Assembly (NCBI RefSeq): GCF_005117025.1
Contig: NZ_SWCO01000010.1
Location: 157,081-221,080, forward strand
DNA: 64,000 bases
Direction of reading: 5' to 3'
From: Alteromonas portus
GTDB lineage: Bacteria; Pseudomonadota; Gammaproteobacteria; Enterobacterales; Alteromonadaceae
The notes under the pieces are model-generated. The model was not told the DNA's origin, did not search any database, and saw nothing but the letters and a program-made list of their open reading frames with translations. Shown here piece after piece: positions 1-7,801 of this stretch. A program made the translations under genes and the position numbers. Each line of letters opens with the position of its first letter. Position 1 is the stretch's first letter.

Positions 1-2
1 AT

Positions 3-572
3 GAACTTGCCACATTGCCACAGCAACAAGCCAACGAAATGGCAAATATAGAGAATACCTACAGCGATCTCACTCACCAAATTGTAAGTCATAAAAGCAG
101 CGCAGAAGAGACAGTATACGCCCCTCATAGCGGTGTAATATCTGGCCTTCAAGTTAGAACAGGATATACCGTTGATAGCTCTCGTCCGCTTCTAACTCTG
201 CTCCCAGAAGATGCTGACATACAAGCTCGTATCGCCGTTCCCGTAAGCTCTGCTGGTTTTATTCAAGAAGGACAGGCATTGCATATCCGATATGACGCAT
301 TTCCCTATCAAAAATTCGGTGTGCAGTCTGGCGAAATAGTAAAGATTTCTCCCTCGCTCATTCTGCCTGGCGAGCTAAAAGATGTACCAATTTCAATTAG
401 CGAGCCAACTTACCTTGTTACTGCAAGCCTGAGTGCGAACGAAATATTGGCCTATGGAAACCGTATTTCTCTGAAAGCTGGAATGACATTTTCCGCCGAT
501 GTGGATTTGAGCCAGCGTAGCCTTTTGGAGTGGTTAATGGAGCCGCTCTACAGTATCACAGGGAAGCTTTGA
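3..572 (+). CDS. HlyD-family periplasmic adaptor, 5' end cut by the window
   Basis: This is the C-terminal part (about 189 residues) of a membrane-fusion protein, which would link an inner-membrane ABC exporter to a TolC-like outer-membrane channel. The frame is open to the window edge, so the N-terminal membrane helix and most of the coiled coil lie upstream. Visible are the end of a helical stretch, a lipoyl-like half-motif (YAPHSGVISGLQVRTG), and the beta-barrel part after it (LLPEDADIQARIAVPV, GQALHIRYDAFPYQKFG). The stop lies 2 bases before the start of the C39 exporter, so the two genes are almost certainly one operon. The adaptor is therefore inferred to serve export of the peptide encoded at 3198. 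Confidence 0.85.
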   Translation, partial: ELATLPQQQANEMANIENTYSDLTHQIVSHKSSAEETVYAPHSGVISGLQVRTGYTVDSSRPLLTLLPEDADIQARIAVPVSSAGFIQEGQALHIRYDAFPYQKFGVQSGEIVKISPSLILPGELKDVPISISEPTYLVTASLSANEILAYGNRISLKAGMTFSADVDLSQRSLLEWLMEPLYSITGKL

Positions 573-574
573 TC

Positions 575-2842
575 ATGCTGAGCATAGCACAACCTCTTTC
601 CACGCATATATTCCAAACAGCAAGGCGGGTACCCGTGATATTGCAAAGCGAAGCGGCTGAATGCGGACTTGCATGCGTAGCTATGATTGCACAGTACTAT
701 GGCGACAAACGAGACCTCAGTTTATTGCGTCAGTCCATGTCCGTCTCGCTTAGGGGCACAACATTGAAAGACGTGATGCGATTTGCCAGCGACTTGGGTT
801 TTCAAACCCGTGCTATCAAGATAGAAATGGAGCACCTTGAACAACTCTCCTGCCCTGCCATTTTGCACTGGAATATGAATCACTTTGTGGTACTGACCAA
901 AGTAAAAGGAAAAACCCTCACTATTCATGATCCAGCTCTGGGGCAACGGAAACTGCAGTTTGAAGAAGCTTCAAAGTGCATAACGGGTATTGCACTAGAA
1001 GTCTCACCAAGCGACACATTTAGCCCAAAAAAGTCCGCGCCGCGCCTTGGTCTTACTCAATTTTTCTCACGCACGGTAGGCTTTAAACGCAATTTACTTA
1101 CTCTTTTCGCACTTTCCATAGCGCTGCAACTTTTCGCCCTTGCAGCACCTTACTACATGCAGACAGTAGTAGACGACGTATTGATTTACAACAACGATGC
1201 CTTGCTTAAAGCTCTCGCCATCGGTTTTGCTCTACTGCTCGTTATAGAAACCTTCACGAGCGGAATTAGAAAGTTGGTAATTTTATCGGTGTCTTCTCGC
1301 CTTCAACTTCAGATGTCGGCATCAGTCTTTAAACATCTTTTATCTCTTTCGTTGGACTATTTTGACAAGCGTCATATTGGTGATGTGGTATCCCGTTTTG
1401 GTTCACTGGCCAGTATTCGCGAGTTTTTAACTACAGGTGTTGTAACTGCAATACTGGACGGAATAATGGCTCTAATTACCCTGGCGGTAATGCTTTTATA
1501 TTCCTTTAAACTAGCCCTGGTTGTTACTGCAATCATGCTAATCTACCTTGCCGTTCGCTTAGGGCTGCTGCCGTTTATTAAACGCTTAACAACTGAGCGC
1601 ATTGCCCTAGCCGCGTCTGAACAAAGCCACTTCATGGAAAGCGTGCGTGCTATTTTACCCATTCGCGTTTACGGCCAAGAAATACAACGTCACAGTCAGT
1701 GGCAAAACAAGCTTGTCGCCACACTAAATAAAGACATCACGCTAGGCAAAATCAATATAGGCAGCGCGCTCACCAACCAGTTTTTATTCGGGGTGGAAAA
1801 CTTAGTGGTGGTCTATGTTGGAGCGAGTCTAGTAATGGATGGTGCGCTATCCATAGGAATGTTGCTTGCCTTTATGGCTTACAAAACGCGCTTTGTTAAT
1901 GCATTAGATGGTGTGGTGAATAAGCTGATTGAGCTCAACATGCTGGGTGTTCACTTTAACCGTTTAAGCGATATTTTGCTTACGCCGGTACAACAAAAAC
2001 TCCACTGGCAAAATCTCAGTGACGATTCATTTAATGCGCAAAACGCGCGCGTTGCTGATTTAGACTTACCTGACTCAAATAGGTCCGCCACCCTTTCACC
2101 CAAGGTTTTAGCGCCTGGCAGTGCAAACACAGCACCGTGTCTTGGAGATGAAGCTGACGCGATAGCGCTTGAAGCTACTGCGCTAAGCTATCGCTACAGT
2201 GACAACAATGCATGGGTATTTAGAAACCTAACGCTGTGTGTTAATCGCGGCGAAATCGTAGCGATCATAGGTGACAGTGGCTGTGGAAAAAGCACATTGC
2301 TCAAATGCCTGATGGCGCTTTATCCCATAACAGAGGGCCGTATTAAGCACCCCGGAATAGCAAAACCAGTTATCGCTTCAGTGCTTCAAGAAGATGCCTG
2401 TTTAAGCGGCACCATCGCCCAAAACATCTGTTGTTTTGAAGAAGTGCCGGACCTTAAGAAAATGGTTTACGTTGCTCAGCTTGCCTGTATTCATCAAGAC
2501 ATCATGCACTTACCCATGCAATACCACTCCCTAGTGGGTGATATGGGCAGTAGTTTAAGCGGTGGACAAAAACAGCGCCTGCTTTTAGCAAGAGCGCTAT
2601 ATCAAGAACCCGACATTTTATTTTTAGACGAAGCAAGCAGCCATTTAGACATGGCCAATGAGGCACAAATAAATCACCACCTCAAATCTTTGAATATGAC
2701 CCGAATTATTGTGGCGCATCGCCCCCAATCTATTGCCATGGCAGACAAAGTTTATCGTCTTGAACACGGCACATTACACCCATGCTCACCCATTGAAGTA
2801 AGAGGAAGCACAACATCAGCTAAACACGGAGAAACACGATGA
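575..2842 (+). CDS. Peptidase-containing (C39) ABC exporter
   Basis: A bifunctional ABC transporter that cleaves a double-glycine leader and exports the peptide. It has 755 residues. The N-terminal C39 cysteine protease shows QSEAAECG with the catalytic Cys at 30 and oxyanion Gln at 24, the catalytic His at 103 (MNHFVVL) and Asp at 119 (HDP). The membrane domain covers about 170–450. The nucleotide-binding domain has Walker A GDSGCGKST near 565, signature LSGGQKQRL near 659, Walker B DILFLDE near 680 and the switch His in IIVAHR. A GTG at 530 opens the frame further, but the ATG at 575 has GGGAAG at a proper distance and abuts the adaptor's stop, so it is preferred. All catalytic residues are present, so it should be active. 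The natural substrate is the precursor at 3198. Confidence 0.95.
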   Translation: MLSIAQPLSTHIFQTARRVPVILQSEAAECGLACVAMIAQYYGDKRDLSLLRQSMSVSLRGTTLKDVMRFASDLGFQTRAIKIEMEHLEQLSCPAILHWNMNHFVVLTKVKGKTLTIHDPALGQRKLQFEEASKCITGIALEVSPSDTFSPKKSAPRLGLTQFFSRTVGFKRNLLTLFALSIALQLFALAAPYYMQTVVDDVLIYNNDALLKALAIGFALLLVIETFTSGIRKLVILSVSSRLQLQMSASVFKHLLSLSLDYFDKRHIGDVVSRFGSLASIREFLTTGVVTAILDGIMALITLAVMLLYSFKLALVVTAIMLIYLAVRLGLLPFIKRLTTERIALAASEQSHFMESVRAILPIRVYGQEIQRHSQWQNKLVATLNKDITLGKINIGSALTNQFLFGVENLVVVYVGASLVMDGALSIGMLLAFMAYKTRFVNALDGVVNKLIELNMLGVHFNRLSDILLTPVQQKLHWQNLSDDSFNAQNARVADLDLPDSNRSATLSPKVLAPGSANTAPCLGDEADAIALEATALSYRYSDNNAWVFRNLTLCVNRGEIVAIIGDSGCGKSTLLKCLMALYPITEGRIKHPGIAKPVIASVLQEDACLSGTIAQNICCFEEVPDLKKMVYVAQLACIHQDIMHLPMQYHSLVGDMGSSLSGGQKQRLLLARALYQEPDILFLDEASSHLDMANEAQINHHLKSLNMTRIIVAHRPQSIAMADKVYRLEHGTLHPCSPIEVRGSTTSAKHGETR

Positions 2843-3150
2843 AAAACCATGAAATAAGAGAACCCGCAGTATTGATAACAGCAGCTGAACGCATGCAAAT
2901 AGATGCAAGTGGACTAACAGCTAGCGATAGCGTCATTCCCATGGACTGCTTATCAAAACGTGAGCTACAGGTCGTACACAAAATAATGGAAGGCCGCTCT
3001 AACAAGGTGATCGCCTCTGAACTGTTTATTAGCGAACGAACCGTGAAATTTCATTGCGCCAACATCTACAAAAAACTCAATATCAGTAGCCGCTCAGCAC
3101 TTATCGCCTGCTGCTTTAGAACCCTTTACCGGGAAGTGGTTTCGCTATAA
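2839..3150 (+). CDS. Short LuxR-type (GerE) DNA-binding regulator
   Basis: A 103-residue protein whose C-terminal half is a LuxR/GerE helix-turn-helix (LSKRELQVVHKIMEGRSNKVIA, then SERTVKFHCANIYKKL). The roughly 40-residue N-terminus is too short for a receiver or autoinducer-binding domain, so it resembles single-domain regulators of this superfamily. Its ATG overlaps the exporter's TGA (ATGA), which implies translational coupling. Being inside the export operon and just before the precursor suggests a cluster-specific regulator, but nothing in the sequence shows what it binds. No ligand or phosphorylation site is visible. Confidence 0.85.
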   Translation: MKNHEIREPAVLITAAERMQIDASGLTASDSVIPMDCLSKRELQVVHKIMEGRSNKVIASELFISERTVKFHCANIYKKLNISSRSALIACCFRTLYREVVSL

Positions 3151-3197
3151 GCGCTTCCACTTCATCACTCAACACGCCATTACAAGGAGCGTACTTT

Positions 3198-3419
3198 ATG
3201 AAAAACCATCAATTGAATCACAACCACCCAAATCTAAACCAACCAGCAAGCACCGAGCCCGTTGCTTTAGTCGAAGCACAGCTGTTTGAAGTATCTGGCG
3301 GTCTGCGCGTTCGTTTAAGCGATACCGTACCGGTAGTCGGCCCAACACCTAAAGAGCCCGTTTATATCACCATGGCTATTGGTGAGGGCGGCGGCAAACT
3401 CCCGGATATTTTGTCTTAG
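3198..3419 (+). CDS. Candidate RiPP precursor with double-glycine leader
   Basis: A 73-residue peptide preceded by a good ribosome site (AAGGAG). Residues 24–35 (LVEAQLFEVSGG) match the double-glycine leader rule: Leu at -12, Leu at -7, Val at -4, Gly-Gly at -2/-1 relative to cleavage. Cutting after residue 35 would release a 38-residue core starting LRVRLSDTVPVVGPTPKEP. The core has no Cys, so lanthionine or disulfide chemistry is ruled out. It does have Ser41, Thr43, Thr50, Lys52, Thr58, Lys67, Ser73 and acids Asp42, Glu53, Glu63, Asp70, the donor and acceptor side chains that ATP-grasp ligases join. A second Gly run (64–66) lies in the core. It is flanked by the exporter and the ATP-grasp gene. 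Function is inferred from this context; the peptide itself was not recognised. Confidence 0.75.
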   Translation: MKNHQLNHNHPNLNQPASTEPVALVEAQLFEVSGGLRVRLSDTVPVVGPTPKEPVYITMAIGEGGGKLPDILS

Positions 3420-3443
3420 CTTTCGCTTAGAAACGACTTAAGC

Positions 3444-3485
3444 CAACACGCGGATTAAGCATCGCTTTGTGATGTCCGTGTGTTG
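3444..3485 (+). promoter_or_regulatory. Stem-loop between precursor and ATP-grasp gene
   Basis: Arms 3444–3454 (CAACACGCGGA) and 3475–3485 (TCCGTGTGTTG) pair over 11 bp with one G·U. An inner CATC/GATG (3460–3463, 3471–3474) extends the structure. No strong T-run follows, so it looks more like a partial attenuator or mRNA-end stabiliser than a full terminator. Such a hairpin after a precursor gene would let the peptide be made in excess over its modifying enzyme; that role is inferred. Confidence 0.6.
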
Positions 3486-3537
3486 CTTTACAACCAATAG
3501 ATTCTTCCAACACTTAACCTTCTAGCAAGGAACGCAA

Positions 3538-4539
3538 ATGCACGTAGCTTTATTGGGAAATGAGCAAGACCCGCAAATTCAACATATTGCGAAAGCCCTA
3601 TGTCAAACGGCTACGCCATTTTACTTTGCCAATACGCAACATTTCGGTTCAACGTGGGCCATAAGCTATGATCCTGATTTTGATGATGGGCTAATCCATT
3701 TCAGCTCCCCCTCTTTGTGCGACCAACCTAGAGTCACTTTTTCAAACACTAAAGCTGCTTATTGGCATGAGTATTTGCCGGGTTTACCGCTAAAAGCCCC
3801 AAGCGAGAATTCTAGTAACGATAGCAACGCAGATCCTCAAGCAAATCGTAATAAACGTGATGACAAAGCGTCTCGTGTGTTAGAAAGCGCGGGATGGGTC
3901 GAGCAAGAGCGAGCAAGTACTTTACTTTGTTGGTTTAGCTACACCAACATAAAATGGGTGAACTCTATCGACGCTGTTCGAAGCCACCAGTGTAAGCCTT
4001 ATCAATCACGCGTTGCTGGCAAACTAGGTGCACATATCCCCTACACCTTTATAGGCAATGCGCCTGAAGTCGCTTCTCAGTTTTGTAGCAATATGCGAGA
4101 CGTTATTTACAAGCCCGTACGCGGCGGTCGAACCGCACAGTTTGTGAATAAACAACCTAACATGCGCCCACTACTAAACACGCTGTTAGGTGAGCGCCCT
4201 GTTACCTTTCAAAAGTATATTGCTGGCGTAAATGTACGAAGCTATGTGCTGGGCAATGACGTGCTAAGCGTACAAATTGACTCAAGTGAATTAGATTACA
4301 GGAACGACGACAATGCGAGCGTATCAGTGACCGCAGTCCCTAGCGACATTCAGCAGTTAGCTGTCAGAATTTGCCATGCATTAGGCATGCATTGGTGCGC
4401 AATCGACTGGCGTAAGAGTGCAAAAGGAAAGTACTTTTTTCTAGAGGCAAATCCCAGCCCTTATTTCCTAAAAGTAGAGAACGAAACCGGCCTGGATATC
4501 ACAGAAAAGCTGGTGGCGCTGATGGTGAAGACTTCGTAG
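3538..4539 (+). CDS. ATP-grasp enzyme, graspetide (microviridin/marinostatin)-type ligase
   Basis: A 333-residue ATP-grasp protein. In graspetide pathways such ligases phosphorylate Asp/Glu side chains of a precursor and close lactone or lactam rings with Ser/Thr/Lys. Seen here are an N-terminal pre-ATP-grasp domain (1–140), the KPYQSRVAGKLGAHIPYT segment (153–170), nucleotide-binding YKPVRGG (191–197), QKY (225–227), Arg234, and the metal-binding end with Asp290, Glu303 and Asn305 (FLEANPSPYF). Residues about 86–112 form a polar Ser/Asn/Asp/Lys-rich insert that may be a loop. It lies 118 bases after the candidate precursor and on the same strand. D-Ala ligase- or RimK-like amino-acid ligases share the fold, so the peptide-ligase call leans on the short precursor and C39 exporter beside it. 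Confidence 0.75.
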   Translation: MHVALLGNEQDPQIQHIAKALCQTATPFYFANTQHFGSTWAISYDPDFDDGLIHFSSPSLCDQPRVTFSNTKAAYWHEYLPGLPLKAPSENSSNDSNADPQANRNKRDDKASRVLESAGWVEQERASTLLCWFSYTNIKWVNSIDAVRSHQCKPYQSRVAGKLGAHIPYTFIGNAPEVASQFCSNMRDVIYKPVRGGRTAQFVNKQPNMRPLLNTLLGERPVTFQKYIAGVNVRSYVLGNDVLSVQIDSSELDYRNDDNASVSVTAVPSDIQQLAVRICHALGMHWCAIDWRKSAKGKYFFLEANPSPYFLKVENETGLDITEKLVALMVKTS

Positions 4540-4633
4540 TAACAAGCAGGACGTTTAGAGGCTAATTGGGTTTCCACAACGAATTTGCGATTGTTTAGAA
4601 GCCTTTAAGCAATCATTGACAACACCCCAACAA

Positions 4634-4650
4634 CCTATCAATATGATAGG
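4634..4650. promoter_or_regulatory. Palindromic operator of the toxin–antitoxin operon
   Basis: CCTATCA-ATA-TGATAGG is a perfect 7-bp inverted repeat 20 bases before the toxin ATG. A TTGACA (4616–4621) lies upstream, so the palindrome covers the expected -10 region, where an antitoxin with a helix-turn-helix would block transcription. The -10 itself is poor. Confidence 0.6.
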
Positions 4651-4670
4651 ATGAATTTCAGAAGGCATTC

Positions 4671-5012
4671 ATGGCTAATCACAATCCCCAAGGAATTAAT
4701 GAATTCCCTCTTACAGAGGAAACTGCCAGAAAAATAATGAATGACCTCGCAGAAAACTATACTCACCGGATTCGGTGGACTAAACATGTTAAACAGCGCA
4801 TGCATGAGCGAGGAATCACTACAGGTCAGGTGATCACTTTATTAAAAAGTAAGCACTCAGTATTTAGAGAGGGGCCATATCTTGATATTTCTGGAGACTG
4901 GAAATTTAATTTGAAAGATTTAGCTGCGGGCAAAGTTATCGAACTCACTGTTGCACTTAAAAATCATCATGATAGTCCAATGTCATTTCTAATTACTGTA
5001 TGGATAAGTTGA
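4671..5012 (+). CDS. DUF4258-like toxin of a type II toxin–antitoxin pair
   Basis: A 113-residue basic protein with the DUF4258/RelE-like pattern: a helix with HVKQRMHERGIT (Arg-rich start of the fold), then ISGDWKFNLKD and a strand VIELTVALK before a final hydrophobic strand FLITVWIS. Family members are usually found as toxins, many thought to act on RNA or the ribosome. It is followed 9 bases later by a helix-turn-helix protein on the same strand, in toxin-first order as in MqsRA and HigBA. AGAAGG precedes the ATG. The target is not visible from sequence. Confidence 0.75.
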   Translation: MANHNPQGINEFPLTEETARKIMNDLAENYTHRIRWTKHVKQRMHERGITTGQVITLLKSKHSVFREGPYLDISGDWKFNLKDLAAGKVIELTVALKNHHDSPMSFLITVWIS

Positions 5013-5021
5013 GAGGGTAAA

Positions 5022-5465
5022 ATGTACCATTACACTGAAAGCGGGTTATCAAATGTATACCTGAAAAACGGTGTTACCGTTGAAGTTGTAGACGGTGAAG
5101 AGTATACAAGCATTGACGATATGAACGGTCTTCATAGTGCGATAGCACAGACAATTGTTAACACCAACAAGCCTCTTGCTCATGATGAGTTTAAATTCTT
5201 ACGTATAGAACTAAATGTTTCTCAAAAAATGCTGGCGAATCGTTTTGGTGTTGATGAACAGACCATTGCGCGTTATGAGAAAGGTCAAACAAAAATTCCA
5301 CGGACAACAGATGCAGCCTTAAGAGCCTTATACATGGAAAGCCAACAGAAGAATAATCCCGTAAGTTACTTTCTTGATTTACTAGCAAATACTCAAGCGG
5401 AAGAAGCTGCAAAAATAATTCGTCTTGAAGAAGTCGAAGACCATTGGGAAAAAGTAGAAAGGTAA
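5022..5465 (+). CDS. Helix-turn-helix antitoxin (MqsA-like, lacks zinc domain)
   Basis: A 147-residue protein. Residues 1–40 (VYLKNGVTVEVVDGEEYTSI) are a short beta-rich start without the CxxC zinc motifs of MqsA/YgiT. Residues about 55–110 are an XRE helix-turn-helix (FLRIELNVSQKMLANRFGVDEQTIARYEKGQTKIP), and an acidic, helical C-terminus follows (EEAAKIIRLEEVEDHWEKVE). It should neutralise the toxin just upstream and repress the operon through the palindrome at 4634. The DNA-binding motif is clear; pairing with the toxin is inferred from the 9-base spacing. Confidence 0.8.
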   Translation: MYHYTESGLSNVYLKNGVTVEVVDGEEYTSIDDMNGLHSAIAQTIVNTNKPLAHDEFKFLRIELNVSQKMLANRFGVDEQTIARYEKGQTKIPRTTDAALRALYMESQQKNNPVSYFLDLLANTQAEEAAKIIRLEEVEDHWEKVER

Positions 5466-5491
5466 AAAAGCCGACTTAACGTCGGCTTTTT
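5465..5491 (+). terminator. Rho-independent terminator of the TA operon
   Basis: GCCGAC-ttaac-GTCGGC (5470–5486) with A-run before and T-run after, so it can work in both directions; hslU ends on the other side. Confidence 0.9.
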
Positions 5492-5560
5492 AGTTCTTAT
5501 TCATGTAGAAGGGCTAGTTGAACAAATTAACTAACGGGGAAACTTCTACTTAGCGCTAAA

Positions 5561-6889
5561 TTACAAGATAAAGCGCGAAAGATCTTCGTTATCTACCAAG
5601 GTTTCTAGATGGCTGTTAACGTAATCAGCATCAATCACGAATGACTCACCGCTCTTTTCAGAGGCGTCAAACGAGATATCTTCCATTAGGCGTTCAAGAA
5701 CCGTGTGCAAACGGCGGGCACCAATGTTTTCAGTGCGCTCATTCACCTGCCATGCCGCTTCAGCAATGCGCTGAATACCAGAATCGTCGAACTTGATATC
5801 CACGCCTTCTGTCTTCATTAGCGCAATGTACTGGTGCGTTAAAGACGCATTTGGCTCGGTAAGAATACGTTTAAAGTCACCCACTTTAAGGGCAGATAGC
5901 TCAACGCGAATTGGAAGACGACCCTGAAGCTCAGGAATAAGGTCCGACGGCTTGCTCATTTGGAATGCGCCCGAAGCGATAAACAAGATATGGTCAGTTT
6001 TAACCATGCCATGTTTTGTCGATACCGTTGAACCTTCCACAAGTGGAAGCAAGTCACGCTGAACACCTTCGCGAGATACATCAGCCGATGAGTTACCCTC
6101 GCGCTTACAAATTTTGTCAATTTCGTCGATAAACACAATACCGTGCTGCTCTACCGACTCAATGGCTTTTTCTTTCAAATCTTCTTGATTCACAAGGCGT
6201 GCAGCCTCTTCTTCAATAAGTAGTTTGAACGCTTCTTTAATTTTCAGCTTCTTCTTTTTCTTTTGCGAACCCGACAAGTTTTGGAACATGCCTTGAAGCT
6301 GATTGGTCATTTCTTCCATACCTGGAGGCGCCATAATTTCTACGCCAACCTGCGGAAGTGCCACATCAATTTCAATTTCTTTGTCATCTAAGTCGCCCTG
6401 ACGAAGCTTTTTACGAAATGCTTGGCGCGTACCGCGATCTTCAACGTTTTCCTTATTACCCCATGCATCTTCTGGTGGAGGAAGCAAAACGTCTAGAATG
6501 CGTTCTTCCGCTGCTTCTTCTGCGCGGAATTTCACCTTTTTCATTTCATTTTCTTTCGTCATCTTTACCGCAATGTCGGCAAGATCACGAATGATGGTTT
6601 CAACTTCTTTACCTACATAGCCCACTTCGGTGAACTTAGTCGCTTCAACTTTAATGAACGGCGCGTTAGCAAGTTTTGCTAAACGGCGGGCGATTTCAGT
6701 TTTACCCACACCTGTAGGGCCAATCATCAAAATATTTTTTGGCGTAACTTCTTGGCGCAGCTCAGGTTCAAGCTGCATCCGACGCCAGCGATTTCGAAGT
6801 GCAATAGATACAGCGCGCTTGGCATCTTGTTGACCGATAATATGACGGTCTAACTCGTGAACAATTTCTCTTGGTGTCATTTCAGACAT
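5561..6889 (-). CDS. hslU: HslU, ATPase subunit of the HslUV protease
   Basis: The AAA+ unfoldase that feeds proteins to HslV in the cytoplasm. It has 442 residues, full length. Walker A is GPTGVGKT (57–64), the substrate-gripping pore loop is GYVG (90–93), Walker B is IVFIDEID near 252, and sensor-2 lies in [11 protein letters not shown]. The I-domain carries an unusually Lys-rich run ([11 protein letters not shown]). It follows hslV by 82 bases in the same operon, whose heat-shock promoter lies upstream of hslV. Confidence 0.98.
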   Translation of the reverse strand: MSEMTPREIVHELDRHIIGQQDAKRAVSIALRNRWRRMQLEPELRQEVTPKNILMIGPTGVGKTEIARRLAKLANAPFIKVEATKFTEVGYVGKEVETIIRDLADIAVKMTKENEMKKVKFRAEEAAEERILDVLLPPPEDAWGNKENVEDRGTRQAFRKKLRQGDLDDKEIEIDVALPQVGVEIMAPPGMEEMTNQLQGMFQNLSGSQKKKKKLKIKEAFKLLIEEEAARLVNQEDLKEKAIESVEQHGIVFIDEIDKICKREGNSSADVSREGVQRDLLPLVEGSTVSTKHGMVKTDHILFIASGAFQMSKPSDLIPELQGRLPIRVELSALKVGDFKRILTEPNASLTHQYIALMKTEGVDIKFDDSGIQRIAEAAWQVNERTENIGARRLHTVLERLMEDISFDASEKSGESFVIDADYVNSHLETLVDNEDLSRFIL

Positions 6890-6912
6890 GAATAAACCCT
6901 TTTCTAACAGCG

Positions 6913-6947
6913 CTTGCTGTACTCGAATTCATACGAGCGACAGCAAG
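6913..6947 (-). promoter_or_regulatory. Stem-loop between hslV and hslU
   Basis: CTTGCTGT (6913–6920) pairs perfectly with ACAGCAAG (6940–6947), extended by CTCG/CGAG inside. No T-run follows on the transcribed strand. It may stabilise the hslV part of the message or tune the two subunits; that is a guess. Confidence 0.5.
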
Positions 6948-6971
6948 CCGATAACAGCATTCAGCTATTAC

Positions 6972-7496
6972 TTAGTAATCTAGTACATCAACCGTTTGGC
7001 TATGGTTAGTGAATACGCAAATATCACCCGCTATGGTCAACGCTTTTTCAGCAATTTCTTTTGCGCTTAGCTCTGTATTTTCAAGTAGTGCAGTAGCTGC
7101 GGCTTGCGCGTAGTTACCACCAGAACCAATCGCGATAAGATCTTGTTCTGGCTGCACCACATCACCGTTACCGGTAATGATAAACGATGCGGTTTCGTCG
7201 GCTACGGCAAGCAATGCCTCTAGTTTGCGAAGCGCCCTGTCAGTTCGCCAGTCTTTGGCAAGCTCTACCGCCGCTTTAGTCAAATGGCCTTGGTGAGCTT
7301 CAAGCTTTGCTTCAAAGCGCTCAAACAGCGTAAATGCGTCGGCCGTGCCACCAGCAAAGCCCGCTAAAATCTTGTCGTTGTATAAACGGCGCACTTTGCG
7401 CGCATTACCTTTCATTACGGTGTTACCCAGTGATACCTGTCCGTCACCGGCCATTACCACTTGATTCCCACGTCGTACAGATACAATCGTTGTCAC
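6972..7496 (-). CDS. hslV: HslV, proteolytic subunit of HslUV
   Basis: A proteasome-beta-type threonine protease of 174 residues. After Met removal the N-terminus is TTIVSVRRG, with the catalytic Thr first; GDGQVSLG and the conserved [11 protein letters not shown] loop are present. It forms a dodecamer capped by HslU. It is the first gene of the hslVU operon. The order next to ftsN and priA agrees with E. coli, apart from two extra genes in between. Confidence 0.98.
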   Translation of the reverse strand: MTTIVSVRRGNQVVMAGDGQVSLGNTVMKGNARKVRRLYNDKILAGFAGGTADAFTLFERFEAKLEAHQGHLTKAAVELAKDWRTDRALRKLEALLAVADETASFIITGNGDVVQPEQDLIAIGSGGNYAQAAATALLENTELSAKEIAEKALTIAGDICVFTNHSQTVDVLDY

Positions 7497-7801
7497 GTTT
7501 CATTCCCCGTTTCGCTGGGCGCAGCTGCGTTTTTTCATGTTACAAAGGCAGCAGCGTTCAAATTCAATAACAAATAAGTGGGGGAAGGCTTTTTAATTTC
7601 AAGGGTAAGACAAAAGAATGTGCGCTCAAACCTGCCTACTATATGGGCTTAGCGCATACGGCGCTTATTGAATACCCCATTTATAGAGTGCATACTCTCG
7701 CCAATGAAGCCCTATGGCCAGTTGAAATAATGCCTAATTGATAGAGCACAGATAAAGTAGCAACACTGAAGTCGCTACATAATGGTATTAAAGGAGTAAG
7801 A
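7497..7801. other. Intergenic region between hslV and the cold-shock fusion gene
   Basis: 305 bases between divergent genes. It holds the hslVU heat-shock promoter (7576–7603). The right part (7640–7800) should carry the promoter for the gene at 7802, whose ribosome site AAAGGAG is just before the ATG. No other gene is seen. Confidence 0.6.
7576..7603 (-). promoter_or_regulatory. Sigma-32 heat-shock promoter of hslVU
   Basis: On the minus strand CTTGAA (-35, 7603–7598) is followed after 14 bases by CCCCACTT (-10, 7583–7576), very close to the sigma-32 consensus CTTGAA–N13-15–CCCCATNT. It lies about 80 bases before the hslV ATG. The sigma factor, RpoH, is encoded at 21817 in this window. Confidence 0.85.

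Noticed and set aside
530..574. GTG start extending the C39 exporter by 15 residues
   Set aside because: It lies within the adaptor's coding end and lacks a ribosome site; ATG at 575 has one and starts where the C39 family starts.
2839..3240. Shared MKNH start of the LuxR-type protein and the precursor
   Set aside because: Only four residues and no further similarity; likely coincidence.
3381..3419. Gly-Gly-Gly at residues 64–66 of the precursor as an alternative leader cut
   Set aside because: The residues before it do not fit the double-glycine rule, and it would leave only 7 residues.
6358..6833. Plus-strand ORFs across hslU
   Set aside because: Shadows in a well conserved gene.
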